DNA of 16,840 bases from contig JAVBPK010000008.1 of assembly GCA_031549625.1 (NCBI GenBank), positions 1 to 16,840 on the forward strand. Reading direction: 5' to 3'. Positions 6,679-14,153 of the stretch are shown here, in pieces; the first letter of the stretch is position 1, and every line of letters begins with the position of its first letter. Below the pieces are notes generated by a model. That model ran no database searches. It had not been told where the DNA came from and saw only the letters and a list, made by a program, of their open reading frames with translations. The position numbers and the translations under genes were made by a program. Source of the stretch: JAISXK01 sp031549625 (GTDB lineage Bacteria > Bacillota > Clostridia > Christensenellales > CAG-138).

Positions 6679-7152
6679 ATGAAAGAACGTACAGCCCACA
6701 TTCTGACTTTAAAAGTAAACAACGAGTTTGGGGTGCTCACCAGAATAACAGCCCAAATTCGCCGCGAAGGGTGGAACATCAAAAGCCTTGCGGTGGCGGA
6801 GAGTATGGATCCGTTGATCTCCCGCATCACGTTGGCGCTAGAATGTTTCGATTCAACGCTGCCAACCGTATTGCACCGGCTCTCAAGGCTGAACTGCGTT
6901 ATATCTGTTACGGCGTTTGAAGCTGAAACACATGTTTGCAGGGAACTTGCGGTCATACGGGTGGCGTCATCCGGCGAAAACATAGACGCGCTGGCAAAAC
7001 GGTTTGGTGCAGATATCCTAAAGAAAACCGATGAAACAGTGCTGGAATTGGCGGGCACGCCGCAGGAGCTCGATGCGTTTATATTGGCGCTCGAAGAGGA
7101 ACAGGGTGAGGTTACGGCGGCAAGGACAGGTCCCATTGTGCTGGAAGTATAA
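6679..7152 (+). CDS. ilvN: acetolactate synthase small (regulatory) subunit, ACT domain
   Basis: A 157-residue protein with the two-part structure of IlvN/IlvH, the regulatory subunit that activates acetolactate synthase and confers valine feedback in branched-chain amino acid synthesis. Residues 6-78 are an ACT domain (HILTLKVNNEFGVLTRI, then GWNIKSLAVAES, then SRITLALE). Residues about 88-157 match the C-terminal domain, including the conserved CRELAVIRV. Length is normal. The ATG at 6679 follows GGGAAAGGGG. The catalytic subunit gene ilvB is not beside it; butyrate kinase follows 70 bases on, apparently in one operon. It could serve an ilvB elsewhere or act as a stand-alone amino-acid sensor. 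Confidence 0.87.
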   Translation: MKERTAHILTLKVNNEFGVLTRITAQIRREGWNIKSLAVAESMDPLISRITLALECFDSTLPTVLHRLSRLNCVISVTAFEAETHVCRELAVIRVASSGENIDALAKRFGADILKKTDETVLELAGTPQELDAFILALEEEQGEVTAARTGPIVLEV

Positions 7153-7222
7153 TTCCCCCGGAAAGGCAAACACTGCTTACAACGCGAGTACACATACAGA
7201 GACTTCAGGAAAGGAATATAAT

Positions 7223-8317
7223 ATGAGCAAGCAAACTGAAAGCAAAGACTTGTTATTTCTCGTCATTAATCCGGGTTCGACTTCCACAAAATTGGGTGTA
7301 TTTAAAAACGAAGAGATGGTTCTCGAGGATGTGGTACGCCACAATAAAAATGAAATAGATAAATATGCGAACATTGCGGATCAAAAAGACATGCGTACCG
7401 AGCTTATCATGCAAATGATAGAAAAAAGCGGGCTGGATCTTTCTACATTCGACGCTATTATTGGCCGCGGCGGCCTGGTAGAGCCGATCGACAGTGGGGT
7501 ATACCGTGTAAATGAGCGCATGCTGTACGATCTCACGCACTCTACCGCGGCGGCGCACGCGTCATCCTTGGGCGGCATCATTGCGGCGGAAATTGCCCAA
7601 AAATTTGACAAACCCGCTTTCGTGGTCGATCCGATCGTTGTAGACGAAATGGATCCATACGCAAAATTATCTGGAATGCCGGGCATAGAGCGGCGCAGCG
7701 TGTTTCACGCGCTCAATCAAAAGGCGGTGGCGCGGCGTTGCGCGGCGGATATGGGCAAAAAGTACGAAGACTGCCGTTTTGTGGTGGCGCATATGGGCGG
7801 AGGCATCACGATTGGCGCACACAGATATGGACGTGTCATTGACGTAAACGACGGTTTGGCGGGCGAAGGCCCCTTCAGCCCCGAGAGAACAGGCGCCATA
7901 CCGGCGGAACCGCTCATCAGGATGTGCTTTTCAGGCGCATATGAAGAAAAGGAGCTGCTCGACAAGGTGTCTCGCCGTGGCGGTATGAGCGCGTATTTGG
8001 GTACGCATGACCTGCGCGCCTGCGAGCGCCTCATCAAAGAAGGCGACGATTACGCGGCGCTTGTGCTTGAATCCATGGCATATCAGGTCTCAAAAGAAAT
8101 CGGCGCCATGGTGGCGGTATTGGAAGGGCGAGTGGATGGCATCATACTCACAGGCGGGCTCGCGTATAGCGTTCGATTTACAGGCGCCATCAAAAACCGC
8201 GTCAGTCTTATCGCGCCGGTGCTGGTATATCCGGGCGAGGACGAACTAAAGGCGTTGGCGGAAGGCGCGCTGCGCGTATTGCGCGGCATTGAGAAGGCAA
8301 AGGAGTACGATGGCTGA
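7223..8317 (+). CDS. buk: butyrate kinase (acetokinase family)
   Basis: This 364-residue cytosolic kinase reversibly converts butyryl phosphate and ADP to butyrate and ATP; close relatives act on isobutyrate or isovalerate. It shows the ASKHA fold landmarks: N16-PGSTSTK (phosphate 1), RSVFHALNQKAVAR (158-171), VVAHMGGGITIG (187-198) as phosphate 2, ERTGAIP (221-227) and a late LTGGLAYS adenosine motif. Length matches Buk. The ATG at 7223 has AGGAAAGGA seven bases upstream; a longer open frame beginning inside ilvN has no such site. The usual partner, phosphotransbutyrylase (ptb), is absent here. The stop overlaps the start of the MFS/acyltransferase gene by eight bases. The branched-chain sensor in front of it hints at branched-chain acyl substrates (inference). 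Confidence 0.93.
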   Translation: MSKQTESKDLLFLVINPGSTSTKLGVFKNEEMVLEDVVRHNKNEIDKYANIADQKDMRTELIMQMIEKSGLDLSTFDAIIGRGGLVEPIDSGVYRVNERMLYDLTHSTAAAHASSLGGIIAAEIAQKFDKPAFVVDPIVVDEMDPYAKLSGMPGIERRSVFHALNQKAVARRCAADMGKKYEDCRFVVAHMGGGITIGAHRYGRVIDVNDGLAGEGPFSPERTGAIPAEPLIRMCFSGAYEEKELLDKVSRRGGMSAYLGTHDLRACERLIKEGDDYAALVLESMAYQVSKEIGAMVAVLEGRVDGIILTGGLAYSVRFTGAIKNRVSLIAPVLVYPGEDELKALAEGALRVLRGIEKAKEYDG

Positions 8318-10370
8318 AAAAGCTCCCGTTGATCGGGCGATGTCGGGTTTGCAAGGCATATACGTCAGCAAGATATTGGATGCGTTCCATCTATACATTG
8401 CGTTATGCCTGAGCCAGGAATTAGTAAATAATGTAGTTGTAGGCGGCGCGCTATGTTTGCTGGGACAGGTGCTGGTGGTATTCATCAGGCTGCTCAGCAA
8501 GCGCAATAGCGCGCTTTTGCCTCGTAATATTCAAGGGCTGGGCATCATCATCTTCCTTGCCACCAGCTTGCTCAGCGCTGTTTTACTGCTCGTCGTGTAT
8601 CCTACGATGGCGCAAAGCGGGCAATTTTTACTGCTGCTATATTGTGTGATCGTACTGACATTAAAGCAGGGTATAACGGCGGTGTTGGCGGGCTGGTTGC
8701 AAGTAAAGATGGTTTGGCGCGTCATGGCGTTGCTCGTGGCGCATATGGCGTTTGGCATTGCCCTGGCGGTATTGCTGGCGCCCTGGCTGGATGCGGCTGC
8801 CTTCCACGATGTCATAACCATGCTGGCTGCGACATCACTCGCAACGGCTGCATACCAAATATTTGCAATTGTGCCGCGTGAGCAGCGGCCGCAAAACGCC
8901 AAAGCGGCCAATGTCGATCAGCTTTTCAAGATTTCGGCATACCGAGTATACAACCGCATGGTCTCCAACTCCTTTTCCGCGCTGAATTTGGCGTTGCTGG
9001 CGTATATTTGCTACATGCAGTTTGAGCCGCAGCACACGATGTTGGAGCGATTCTGGAATCTGGTCATATGGCTGCTGTTGGTGGGGAGTATCACATGGTT
9101 TGTGTTCCAGTTCCTGAAAAAAAGCATAACAAAATACGATAAGCCGTCGGTCTTTATTGTGGGCGCGCTTATGATCGTGCTGGCAATCATCGGCACCTAT
9201 CGGAGTTGGTTCGCCGGTATCTGGATGATTTTGGGCTACATGCTTTGGGGTGTTGGGCTGGCGTGCATGTTCTCCATCATAATCAGCCTTGGAGCGGATA
9301 TGCAGGCCGTGTTGGAATTGGATATGCCGGAAGAAGAAACAGCGGGTTACCGCTTCAACACATTTGCTCTGGTAGAGCTTAGTTTAACGCTTTCCACATT
9401 CTTGCTGCTGCTGATGCTGACGGGCATAACATTCGTGGCGGAAGGCAAACTGGGCGCGCTGATCGATATAGCGGTGGTGCGGGTATCCATGCGGAGTCTG
9501 CTGTTTATTCCGCCGGTGCTGGTGCTGAGCTCCATGCTGTACGCGTTGATGCAGCCGCTGAACAAAGACTACGCCAAAAAGTTGGCGCATTACAGGGCGC
9601 AGCAGCGCTTGGGAAATGTGAATCCCGCGCTGGCTACCCGCCTGCAATTCATGCTCGTGCAAGAAACGCGGCGCATCGCGCCAAGGGTGATCTGCACATT
9701 CCTGCGTCCGCTTGTGCCTTGCCGTGTGGTGGGGAAGGAGCGGGTCGATGTGGAAAACGGGCCGGTCATATTTGTATGCAATCATTTGGAAGTGTATGGG
9801 CCAATCATAACAAAACTGTATTTGCCGTTTTATTTCCGTTCATGGATCATTGCGGATATATTGGATAAAGACACGGTGGCGCGCCAGCTGGAAGGTGGCG
9901 TAAATGAAGTGTTCAAATGGGTGCCGAAAAAAGTGCGCGCGAAAATGCCGGGCTGGATCGCGCCTATTGCCCTGTACGTGCTGAATGCGCTGGATCCTAT
10001 TCCGGTATACAGGGGCAATATGCGCGAAGTGCTTAAAACGATCAAACTGACCGTCGAAGCCATGGAATACGAAGATAACATCTTGCTTTTTCCGGAAAAC
10101 CCGGAAAGCGATGAGGGACGGTACAAGATTACGGGCATTTCAGATTTCTTTTCCGGCTTTGCATCGATCGCGTCGGAATACTATAAAAAGACCAAACAGT
10201 GCACGACTTTCTATCCCATGTATGCGGATAAAATACAAAAAACACTAACGATAGGGGAAGGCGTGCGATACAATCCGGAAAACGAACGCAATACGGAAAA
10301 AGAGCGCATCGTAAATACGCTGCATGATTGGATGAGCGAACAGGCGGAGCGTGCCGCCGCGCAAAGCTAA
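8310..10370 (+). CDS. MFS-like membrane protein fused to a PlsC-type acyltransferase
   Basis: A 686-residue protein in two parts. Residues about 20-415 hold roughly 12 hydrophobic segments resembling an MFS transporter, with a basic cytoplasmic loop near 190-215. Residues about 470-660 resemble 1-acyl-glycerol-3-phosphate acyltransferases: motif I is N491-H-L-E-V-Y-G497, motif II is VYRGN (R568), and motif III is FPE (594-596). In the usual HX4D catalytic pair the Asp is replaced by Gly 497, with Glu 494 nearby, so catalysis is uncertain or uses another base. The layout recalls LplT-Aas systems, which flip and re-acylate lysophospholipids; a similar role is inference. The ATG at 8310 has AAGGAG close upstream and lies inside the end of buk, so the two are coupled. 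The stop overlaps the convergent pgeF stop. Confidence 0.85.
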   Translation: MAEKAPVDRAMSGLQGIYVSKILDAFHLYIALCLSQELVNNVVVGGALCLLGQVLVVFIRLLSKRNSALLPRNIQGLGIIIFLATSLLSAVLLLVVYPTMAQSGQFLLLLYCVIVLTLKQGITAVLAGWLQVKMVWRVMALLVAHMAFGIALAVLLAPWLDAAAFHDVITMLAATSLATAAYQIFAIVPREQRPQNAKAANVDQLFKISAYRVYNRMVSNSFSALNLALLAYICYMQFEPQHTMLERFWNLVIWLLLVGSITWFVFQFLKKSITKYDKPSVFIVGALMIVLAIIGTYRSWFAGIWMILGYMLWGVGLACMFSIIISLGADMQAVLELDMPEEETAGYRFNTFALVELSLTLSTFLLLLMLTGITFVAEGKLGALIDIAVVRVSMRSLLFIPPVLVLSSMLYALMQPLNKDYAKKLAHYRAQQRLGNVNPALATRLQFMLVQETRRIAPRVICTFLRPLVPCRVVGKERVDVENGPVIFVCNHLEVYGPIITKLYLPFYFRSWIIADILDKDTVARQLEGGVNEVFKWVPKKVRAKMPGWIAPIALYVLNALDPIPVYRGNMREVLKTIKLTVEAMEYEDNILLFPENPESDEGRYKITGISDFFSGFASIASEYYKKTKQCTTFYPMYADKIQKTLTIGEGVRYNPENERNTEKERIVNTLHDWMSEQAERAAAQS

Positions 10371-11281
10371 ACTTTTTTTGCGGGAGTTGGGCAACGCAGG
10401 TAAGCTGTGTGGTGTGCGGAAGAAGAATAGGGCAGCAACTGCATAAACGCGGACATGCCGCCGGTATCGCCCGCATCGCGGCGATGGGAATACAGCCGCC
10501 TGGCGTCTTCAAATGTGCAAACCATCATCAAAGAAATGTTTTCCGCGGGGATACCCGCCTCCAGGAACTGGGCGGCGCTGGCCATGACAAGGTCGAGCTG
10601 CGCTTTTTGCGGTATCTTGCCGGGCGCGACCAGAGGCACGCCGGGGAAAGCGTCGGCAAACTGGTCGGCGAGAGACGCGTCCACCTCAAAACAATTTTGG
10701 CAAATGCAAGGCCCAACGCCCGCAAGCAGCGACTCCGGCTTGGCATGAAACTGTTCCATCATCATCCGCGCGGCATGCAGCCCTATTTTACCCAATGTGC
10801 CTTTCCAGCCCGCGTGCGCCAGCCCGATAGAGTGCCCGGCGGTATCCAGTAAAAAAAGTGGTACGCAATCGGCATGACCGGTTACAAGAGTAATTGCAGG
10901 CGTTTGCGTAATAAGGCCATCGCAGGGGGGAAGAGGGGGCGACAAATACCCGCAACCGCGATGGGCGGCATCAACAGCAAGCACTTGTATGCCGTGCTCG
11001 TAATTGTCCATCACCATGCTGTCATAGGAGATATCTGCGGCCTCGGCAAGGCGGTGATAGTTTTCCAACACATTTTCCTGCGGATCGTTTGGACGCGTAA
11101 AGCTGAGGTTTAAAGAAGCGCAAGAGCCGCGGCTGACGCCGCCGGTTCGTGCGCTAAATCCATGTCGAACGATATTGGTTTGGGCAAAGGCGGGGAAGGA
11201 GAAAATTCCTACACCGTCATAAGTTTGGGCATATCGATAGCCGCGCGGCATGCGCGCGTAAGCGTCTTGAAAACGGCTCAT
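10367..11281 (-). CDS. pgeF: PgeF/YfiH-family multicopper-type purine nucleosidase or peptidoglycan-editing protein
   Basis: A 304-residue member of the DUF152/laccase-domain family. Some members are reported to edit peptidoglycan precursors (PgeF), others to act on purine nucleosides or oxidise phenols. The three metal or catalytic positions are present: H96 in YEHG, C139 in TGHADCVPL and H156 in AHAGWKGT; GVGPCICQNCFEV (188-200) is also typical. The N-terminal 25 residues are an extension. The ATG at 11281 overlaps the nrdR stop by one base (TAATG) and lacks its own ribosome binding site, so it depends on translation of nrdR. At its far end it overlaps the MFS/acyltransferase stop by four bases, leaving no space for a dedicated terminator. 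Confidence 0.9.
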   Translation of the reverse strand: MSRFQDAYARMPRGYRYAQTYDGVGIFSFPAFAQTNIVRHGFSARTGGVSRGSCASLNLSFTRPNDPQENVLENYHRLAEAADISYDSMVMDNYEHGIQVLAVDAAHRGCGYLSPPLPPCDGLITQTPAITLVTGHADCVPLFLLDTAGHSIGLAHAGWKGTLGKIGLHAARMMMEQFHAKPESLLAGVGPCICQNCFEVDASLADQFADAFPGVPLVAPGKIPQKAQLDLVMASAAQFLEAGIPAENISLMMVCTFEDARRLYSHRRDAGDTGGMSAFMQLLPYSSSAHHTAYLRCPTPAKKV

Positions 11282-11736
11282 TATTTATCGCGAAGCAGCA
11301 GCTCAAGCTCCTGCATAAATGTGTTGATATCTTTAAACTGGCGATAAACGGAAGCGAAACGGACATATGCGACATCATCCAGATCCTTTAGGCGAAGCAT
11401 AACGAGTTCGCCTATGCTGGAAGTGGGTATTTCCTGGTCAAGGGAATTGAACACTTCGCGAACGACATCTTCCACCAGTTTATCCATCGTAGGGCTGGAG
11501 ATGGGGCGTTTTTGGCAAGCGCGCCGAACGCCGTCCAAAATTTTCTGGCTGTCAAAGGGTTCGCGGCGCCCATCCTTTTTGACGACCATGATGGGCAGCT
11601 CTTCGATTTTTTCGTAAGTCGTGAAACGCTTGCCGCAACCGATGCATTCGCGGCGGCGGCGAATAGAAGATCCGTCATCTGTGGGTCTGCTGTCGATAAC
11701 TTTGCTTTCAAGGCAAGCACAATAGCGGCATTTCAT
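11281..11736 (-). CDS. nrdR: transcriptional repressor NrdR
   Basis: A 151-residue ATP/dATP-sensing repressor of ribonucleotide reductase genes. The N-terminal zinc ribbon has its four ligands C3, C6, C31 and C34 and the DNA-contacting stretch SSIRRRREC (23-31). Residues about 49-139 form the ATP-cone (PIMVVKKDGRREPF through VAYVRFASVYRQF). Length and motifs are textbook. The ATG at 11736 is preceded by AGAGGT; the open frame upstream of it has no support. It is followed at once by pgeF and preceded by ylmC, an arrangement shared with many spore-forming Firmicutes. No ribonucleotide reductase gene lies in the window. Confidence 0.96.
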   Translation of the reverse strand: MKCRYCACLESKVIDSRPTDDGSSIRRRRECIGCGKRFTTYEKIEELPIMVVKKDGRREPFDSQKILDGVRRACQKRPISSPTMDKLVEDVVREVFNSLDQEIPTSSIGELVMLRLKDLDDVAYVRFASVYRQFKDINTFMQELELLLRDK

Positions 11737-11770
11737 AGCAATGACCTCTAAATAGTTATATAATAATCTC

Positions 11771-11779
11771 AGTATACCA
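11771..11779 (-). promoter_or_regulatory. extended -10 promoter of nrdR-pgeF
   Basis: Leftward TGGTATACT forms an extended -10 about 35 bases before the nrdR ATG; the -35 region is weak. The surrounding GTGTAATATATGGTAT resembles half of an NrdR box but the full dyad is missing. Confidence 0.5.
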
Positions 11780-11809
11780 TATATTACACAGAGGTACCAG
11801 CGCCATTTA

Positions 11810-12082
11810 TCAGCATTTTTTTGCGGTAACTTCCACGAGTATAACATCATCGCCGATTTTATTGATGCAGTGGTAGGGAATGACCAATTCCTCATCATTG
11901 CGCAATATACCAAACATTCTTGCCGGTCCAGGCACAATGATGGCCATCAAACGCGGCGGGCACTCGGACACATCCAGTTCGATATCACAAGCATGCCCAA
12001 GATTCACGCCATCACATACGTTGATAACGTCCTTACAGCGCAAATCTTTAAACGAACAAACGCAGGTACAGGCATCCGACAT
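11810..12082 (-). CDS. YlmC/YmxH-family PRC-barrel protein, cysteine-rich
   Basis: A 90-residue protein matching the small PRC-barrel family YlmC/YmxH, found near sporulation and nrdR genes in Firmicutes. It carries SFKDLRCKDVINV, DGVNLGHACDIELD and the conserved IIVPGP, followed by IPYHCINKIGDDVILVE. The biochemical role of the family is not established. Nine of its 90 residues are Cys (5, 7, 9, 16, 23, 32, 41, 72, 90), including a CTCVC start, which suggests metal binding or a thiol switch beyond the usual member. The ATG at 12082 is preceded by GGGAGGA at a normal distance; the longer frame has no ribosome binding site. No sigma-A promoter is clear upstream; an inverted repeat GTTGCG-N17-CGCAAC (12116-12144) lies in its leader. 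Confidence 0.82.
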   Translation of the reverse strand: MSDACTCVCSFKDLRCKDVINVCDGVNLGHACDIELDVSECPPRLMAIIVPGPARMFGILRNDEELVIPYHCINKIGDDVILVEVTAKKC

Positions 12083-12209
12083 GGCAACATCCTCCCGTAG
12101 AAGTGTATGCCGCATGTTGCGCGGGAAAGAACACAGCACGCAACAAAACCATTCCGTTAATCTTGTTAGCCGGTAAAGCTGAAGCAAAGCCATTTTGGTG
12201 AAAAACAAA

Positions 12210-12232
12210 ACACCCGGATAAAATCCGGGTGT
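12210..12232 (-). terminator. intrinsic terminator downstream of rpsU
   Basis: ACACCCGGA (12210-12218) pairs with TCCGGGTGT (12224-12232) around a 5-base loop; on the minus strand it is followed by TTTTGTTTTT. It lies about 100 bases past the rpsU stop and just upstream of the ylmC leader. Confidence 0.85.
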
Positions 12233-12335
12233 ATCATGCTGTGTGAAAATGTGTTATGCGCAAATATGACGATGGCTATATGGCGCAGGGAGGGCAACAA
12301 GCCCGATATACCCATGTATTGCTTTTGTCAAATGA

Positions 12336-12506
12336 TTAATACTTGCGCTTCCTAGCGGCTTCGGCTTTTTTCTTACGTTTTACACTGGGTTTTTCGTAGT
12401 GTTCGCGTCTGCGTACCTCGGCAAGAACGCCGGAGCGGGCGCATTTACGCTTAAACCGTTTAAGAGCACTCTCAAGAGATTCATTCTCTCCAACACGGAT
12501 TTCCAT
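12336..12506 (-). CDS. rpsU: 30S ribosomal protein S21
   Basis: A 56-residue, highly basic protein, MEIRVGENESLESALKRF followed by KRKCARSGVLAEVRRREHY and a Lys/Arg tail ending in RKRKY, the typical bacterial S21 of the small ribosomal subunit near the 3' end of 16S rRNA. The ATG at 12506 is chosen because GGGAGGG lies eight bases before it and the conserved MEIRV start follows; a longer frame is not supported. It is monocistronic, with a near-consensus promoter and its own terminator. Its leader contains the hairpin GTTGC-GCAT-GCAAC (minus strand, 12557-12570), which might influence translation (inference). Confidence 0.96.
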   Translation of the reverse strand: MEIRVGENESLESALKRFKRKCARSGVLAEVRRREHYEKPSVKRKKKAEAARKRKY

Positions 12507-12586
12507 CGTTTCATCCCTCCCCTCTGATAGAACATTACACATGCCATTCATCATGCGTTGCATGCGCAACAGCAAAACACAGAGAC

Positions 12587-12616
12587 ATTATACTTGAAGA
12601 ATACTTACCAAGTCAA
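12587..12616 (-). promoter_or_regulatory. promoter of rpsU
   Basis: Leftward TTGACT (12616-12611), 18-base spacer, TATAAT (12592-12587), as expected for a highly expressed ribosomal protein gene. The leader is about 75 bases. Confidence 0.8.
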
Positions 12617-12704
12617 CCTAAATATATCTACGCCCAAAGCACGGAATTTGCATATTGCGGGGAGAGATTTTGAAATTATTAGCAAAAGTTAAAAAAACAG
12701 GTAT

Positions 12705-13823
12705 CTATTGCGCTTTGCGCAGCAGCAGCACATTGTCCGGCAATATCCGCGTAATAACCAGCTTCAGGTAACGCAAATCGTGGTACAAATCCAATATTTC
12801 ACCGCTATTCACCAATTTTACGCATGGCCGCATGGCATTTTCGTTGTTCAGTACAACAGCGATCTGTCCGTCCGAAAGCTCAACAAAGCTTCCGACAGGA
12901 TACAGTTCGAGTTTTTTCAAAAACGCTTTTACGATATCGTAATCAAAAGCGGTGCCAATGTTGCCCATGATGTATTCCAGCGCGTCCTGTGGGGGCATGG
13001 GCAGGCGGTACGGGCGGTTGGAAGTAAGCGCGTCATACACGTCGGCCACGGAGATGATTCGGCTCATAAGCGGAATATCTTCACCCTGGAAACCAAACGG
13101 ATACCCGGAGCCGTCCATTTTTTCATGATGGCACAATACGCCCTGCCAAAGCACATCATTGCCGATGTTGCATTTTGTAAGATATTGATACCCTTCGGAA
13201 GAATGGCGTTTGATAACGGCAAATTCACTGTCCGTAAGTTTTGCGGGCTTTTGAATGATGTCGATCGGGATAGCGGTCTTGCCGATATCGTGCAAGAGCG
13301 CGCAGCGGCCAATCAAGGTGAGCTGCTCTTTATCAAAGCCGAGGTTGTTGGCGATGGCAATGGTAAGAACAGCGACGCTCAAAGAGTGGTGATAGGTATA
13401 TTCATCAAAGCTTTTTAGGTCCGTTATATTGACAAGGGCCTGTTGGTCGGTGGAAAGCGTGTCAACAAGATGCTCGACGACGAGGTCAAGGTGCTTTACG
13501 ATTTGCACGGCATTGCTGATATGCGTGCTTTCTTCGCCCAATTTTACGATGGAAAAGAAATTGTCCAGGCTGCTTATAGCATCCTCGCGCATTTCTTCGG
13601 TCAATAGGGGTTTGGCTTTGGGCACAAAGAAAGAAAGGGATTCTTCATTGTTGTTGACATAGGCTTCCAAGACACCCTGGTCGCCAAGCCGTTTAATCAA
13701 ATGATTTGTAAGGACGGTGTTTTCTATGAGCACAGGCATGACGCTGTCATCCTGAGAATATATATTCTTTGCTAGAACCATACCTTCTTTTAATTGCGAA
13801 ATAGGATACAATCGCACGTTCAC
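12705..13823 (-). CDS. HD-GYP domain cyclic dinucleotide phosphodiesterase
   Basis: A 372-residue protein with an N-terminal region of about 130 residues typical of HD-GYP proteins (LYPISQLKEGMVLAKNIY), a central HD-GYP domain (about 138-300), and a C-terminal PilZ-less beta domain (about 300-372). The metal and catalytic motifs are intact: HHS (145-147), H178-D179-IGK, H207, HHEKMDGSGYP (232-242) and the TSNRPYR loop (267-273). HD-GYP enzymes hydrolyse c-di-GMP, and some cleave other cyclic dinucleotides. There are no transmembrane segments, so it is cytosolic. The frame opens with GTG 13823, but AGGAG lies only three bases before it; the GTG two codons on (13817) has a nine-base spacing and is the likelier start. 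Divergent from the cNBD-DUF2225 gene. Confidence 0.93.
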   Translation of the reverse strand: MNVRLYPISQLKEGMVLAKNIYSQDDSVMPVLIENTVLTNHLIKRLGDQGVLEAYVNNNEESLSFFVPKAKPLLTEEMREDAISSLDNFFSIVKLGEESTHISNAVQIVKHLDLVVEHLVDTLSTDQQALVNITDLKSFDEYTYHHSLSVAVLTIAIANNLGFDKEQLTLIGRCALLHDIGKTAIPIDIIQKPAKLTDSEFAVIKRHSSEGYQYLTKCNIGNDVLWQGVLCHHEKMDGSGYPFGFQGEDIPLMSRIISVADVYDALTSNRPYRLPMPPQDALEYIMGNIGTAFDYDIVKAFLKKLELYPVGSFVELSDGQIAVVLNNENAMRPCVKLVNSGEILDLYHDLRYLKLVITRILPDNVLLLRKAQ

Positions 13824-13902
13824 ACTCTCCTGTCAGCTTACAGCTTATCACCATAATGATAATACAGGTTTTGCCAAATATAACAATGTCATATGATTTT
13901 AT

Positions 13903-13911
13903 ATTATAGCA
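13903..13911 (-). promoter_or_regulatory. extended -10 promoter of the HD-GYP gene
   Basis: Leftward TGCTATAAT is a perfect extended -10 with no clear -35. The leader is about 80 bases and contains a possible second promoter, TTGTTA-N16-TATTAT. Confidence 0.55.
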
Positions 13912-14043
13912 CAAATATATGCGCGATTGCATAGAAATATGTATATACAGACATATATGCATCATACAAGGCTAGATATTGTGGGTAATAAATATAAAAA
14001 AATAAATGTTTAATCACAATGTTTTATATTTATAAATTATATA

Positions 14044-14061
14044 TGATATGTGCATATATCA
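14044..14061. promoter_or_regulatory. 18-bp near-perfect palindrome, candidate operator
   Basis: TGATATGTGCATATATCA is self-complementary except for one base pair. It ends 14 bases before the -35 of the rightward promoter, so its centre is about 58 bases before the predicted start point, close to a class I activator position. The region is AT-rich, so a chance palindrome is possible. Confidence 0.4.
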
Positions 14062-14075
14062 CGAATCATAGAAGC

Positions 14076-14104
14076 TTGAATAATTTTAAATAAAAAGGTA
14101 TATT
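14076..14104 (+). promoter_or_regulatory. promoter of the cNBD-DUF2225 gene
   Basis: TTGAAT (14076-14081), 17-base spacer, TATATT (14099-14104). The downstream AAGGAAGG site lies about 12 bases before the ATG, slightly long. Confidence 0.6.
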
Positions 14105-14153
14105 AAGGCAAAGGCGCGTAAAAGAAGAAGGGCAAGGAAGGGTATAAAAGAGC

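Larger units (their letters stand above)
13824..14153. other. AT-rich divergent intergenic region (330 bases)
   Basis: The gap between the HD-GYP gene and the cNBD-DUF2225 gene is strikingly A/T-rich and carries a promoter for each, an 18-bp palindrome and many ATAT tracts. I see no coding frame with a ribosome binding site and no RNA gene. Confidence 0.8.

Noticed and set aside
7031..7222. An N-terminal extension of butyrate kinase starting within ilvN.
   Set aside because: The extra residues are the out-of-frame shadow of ilvN, while a good ribosome binding site precedes the ATG at 7223 and the family N-terminus follows.
10328..10852. A 174-codon plus-strand frame antisense to pgeF.
   Set aside because: No domain or ribosome binding site; the minus strand encodes a full PgeF/YfiH protein.
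11740..11800. Paired NrdR boxes for autoregulation of nrdR.
   Set aside because: Only a half-matching stretch is present and the two-box arrangement with fixed spacing is missing.
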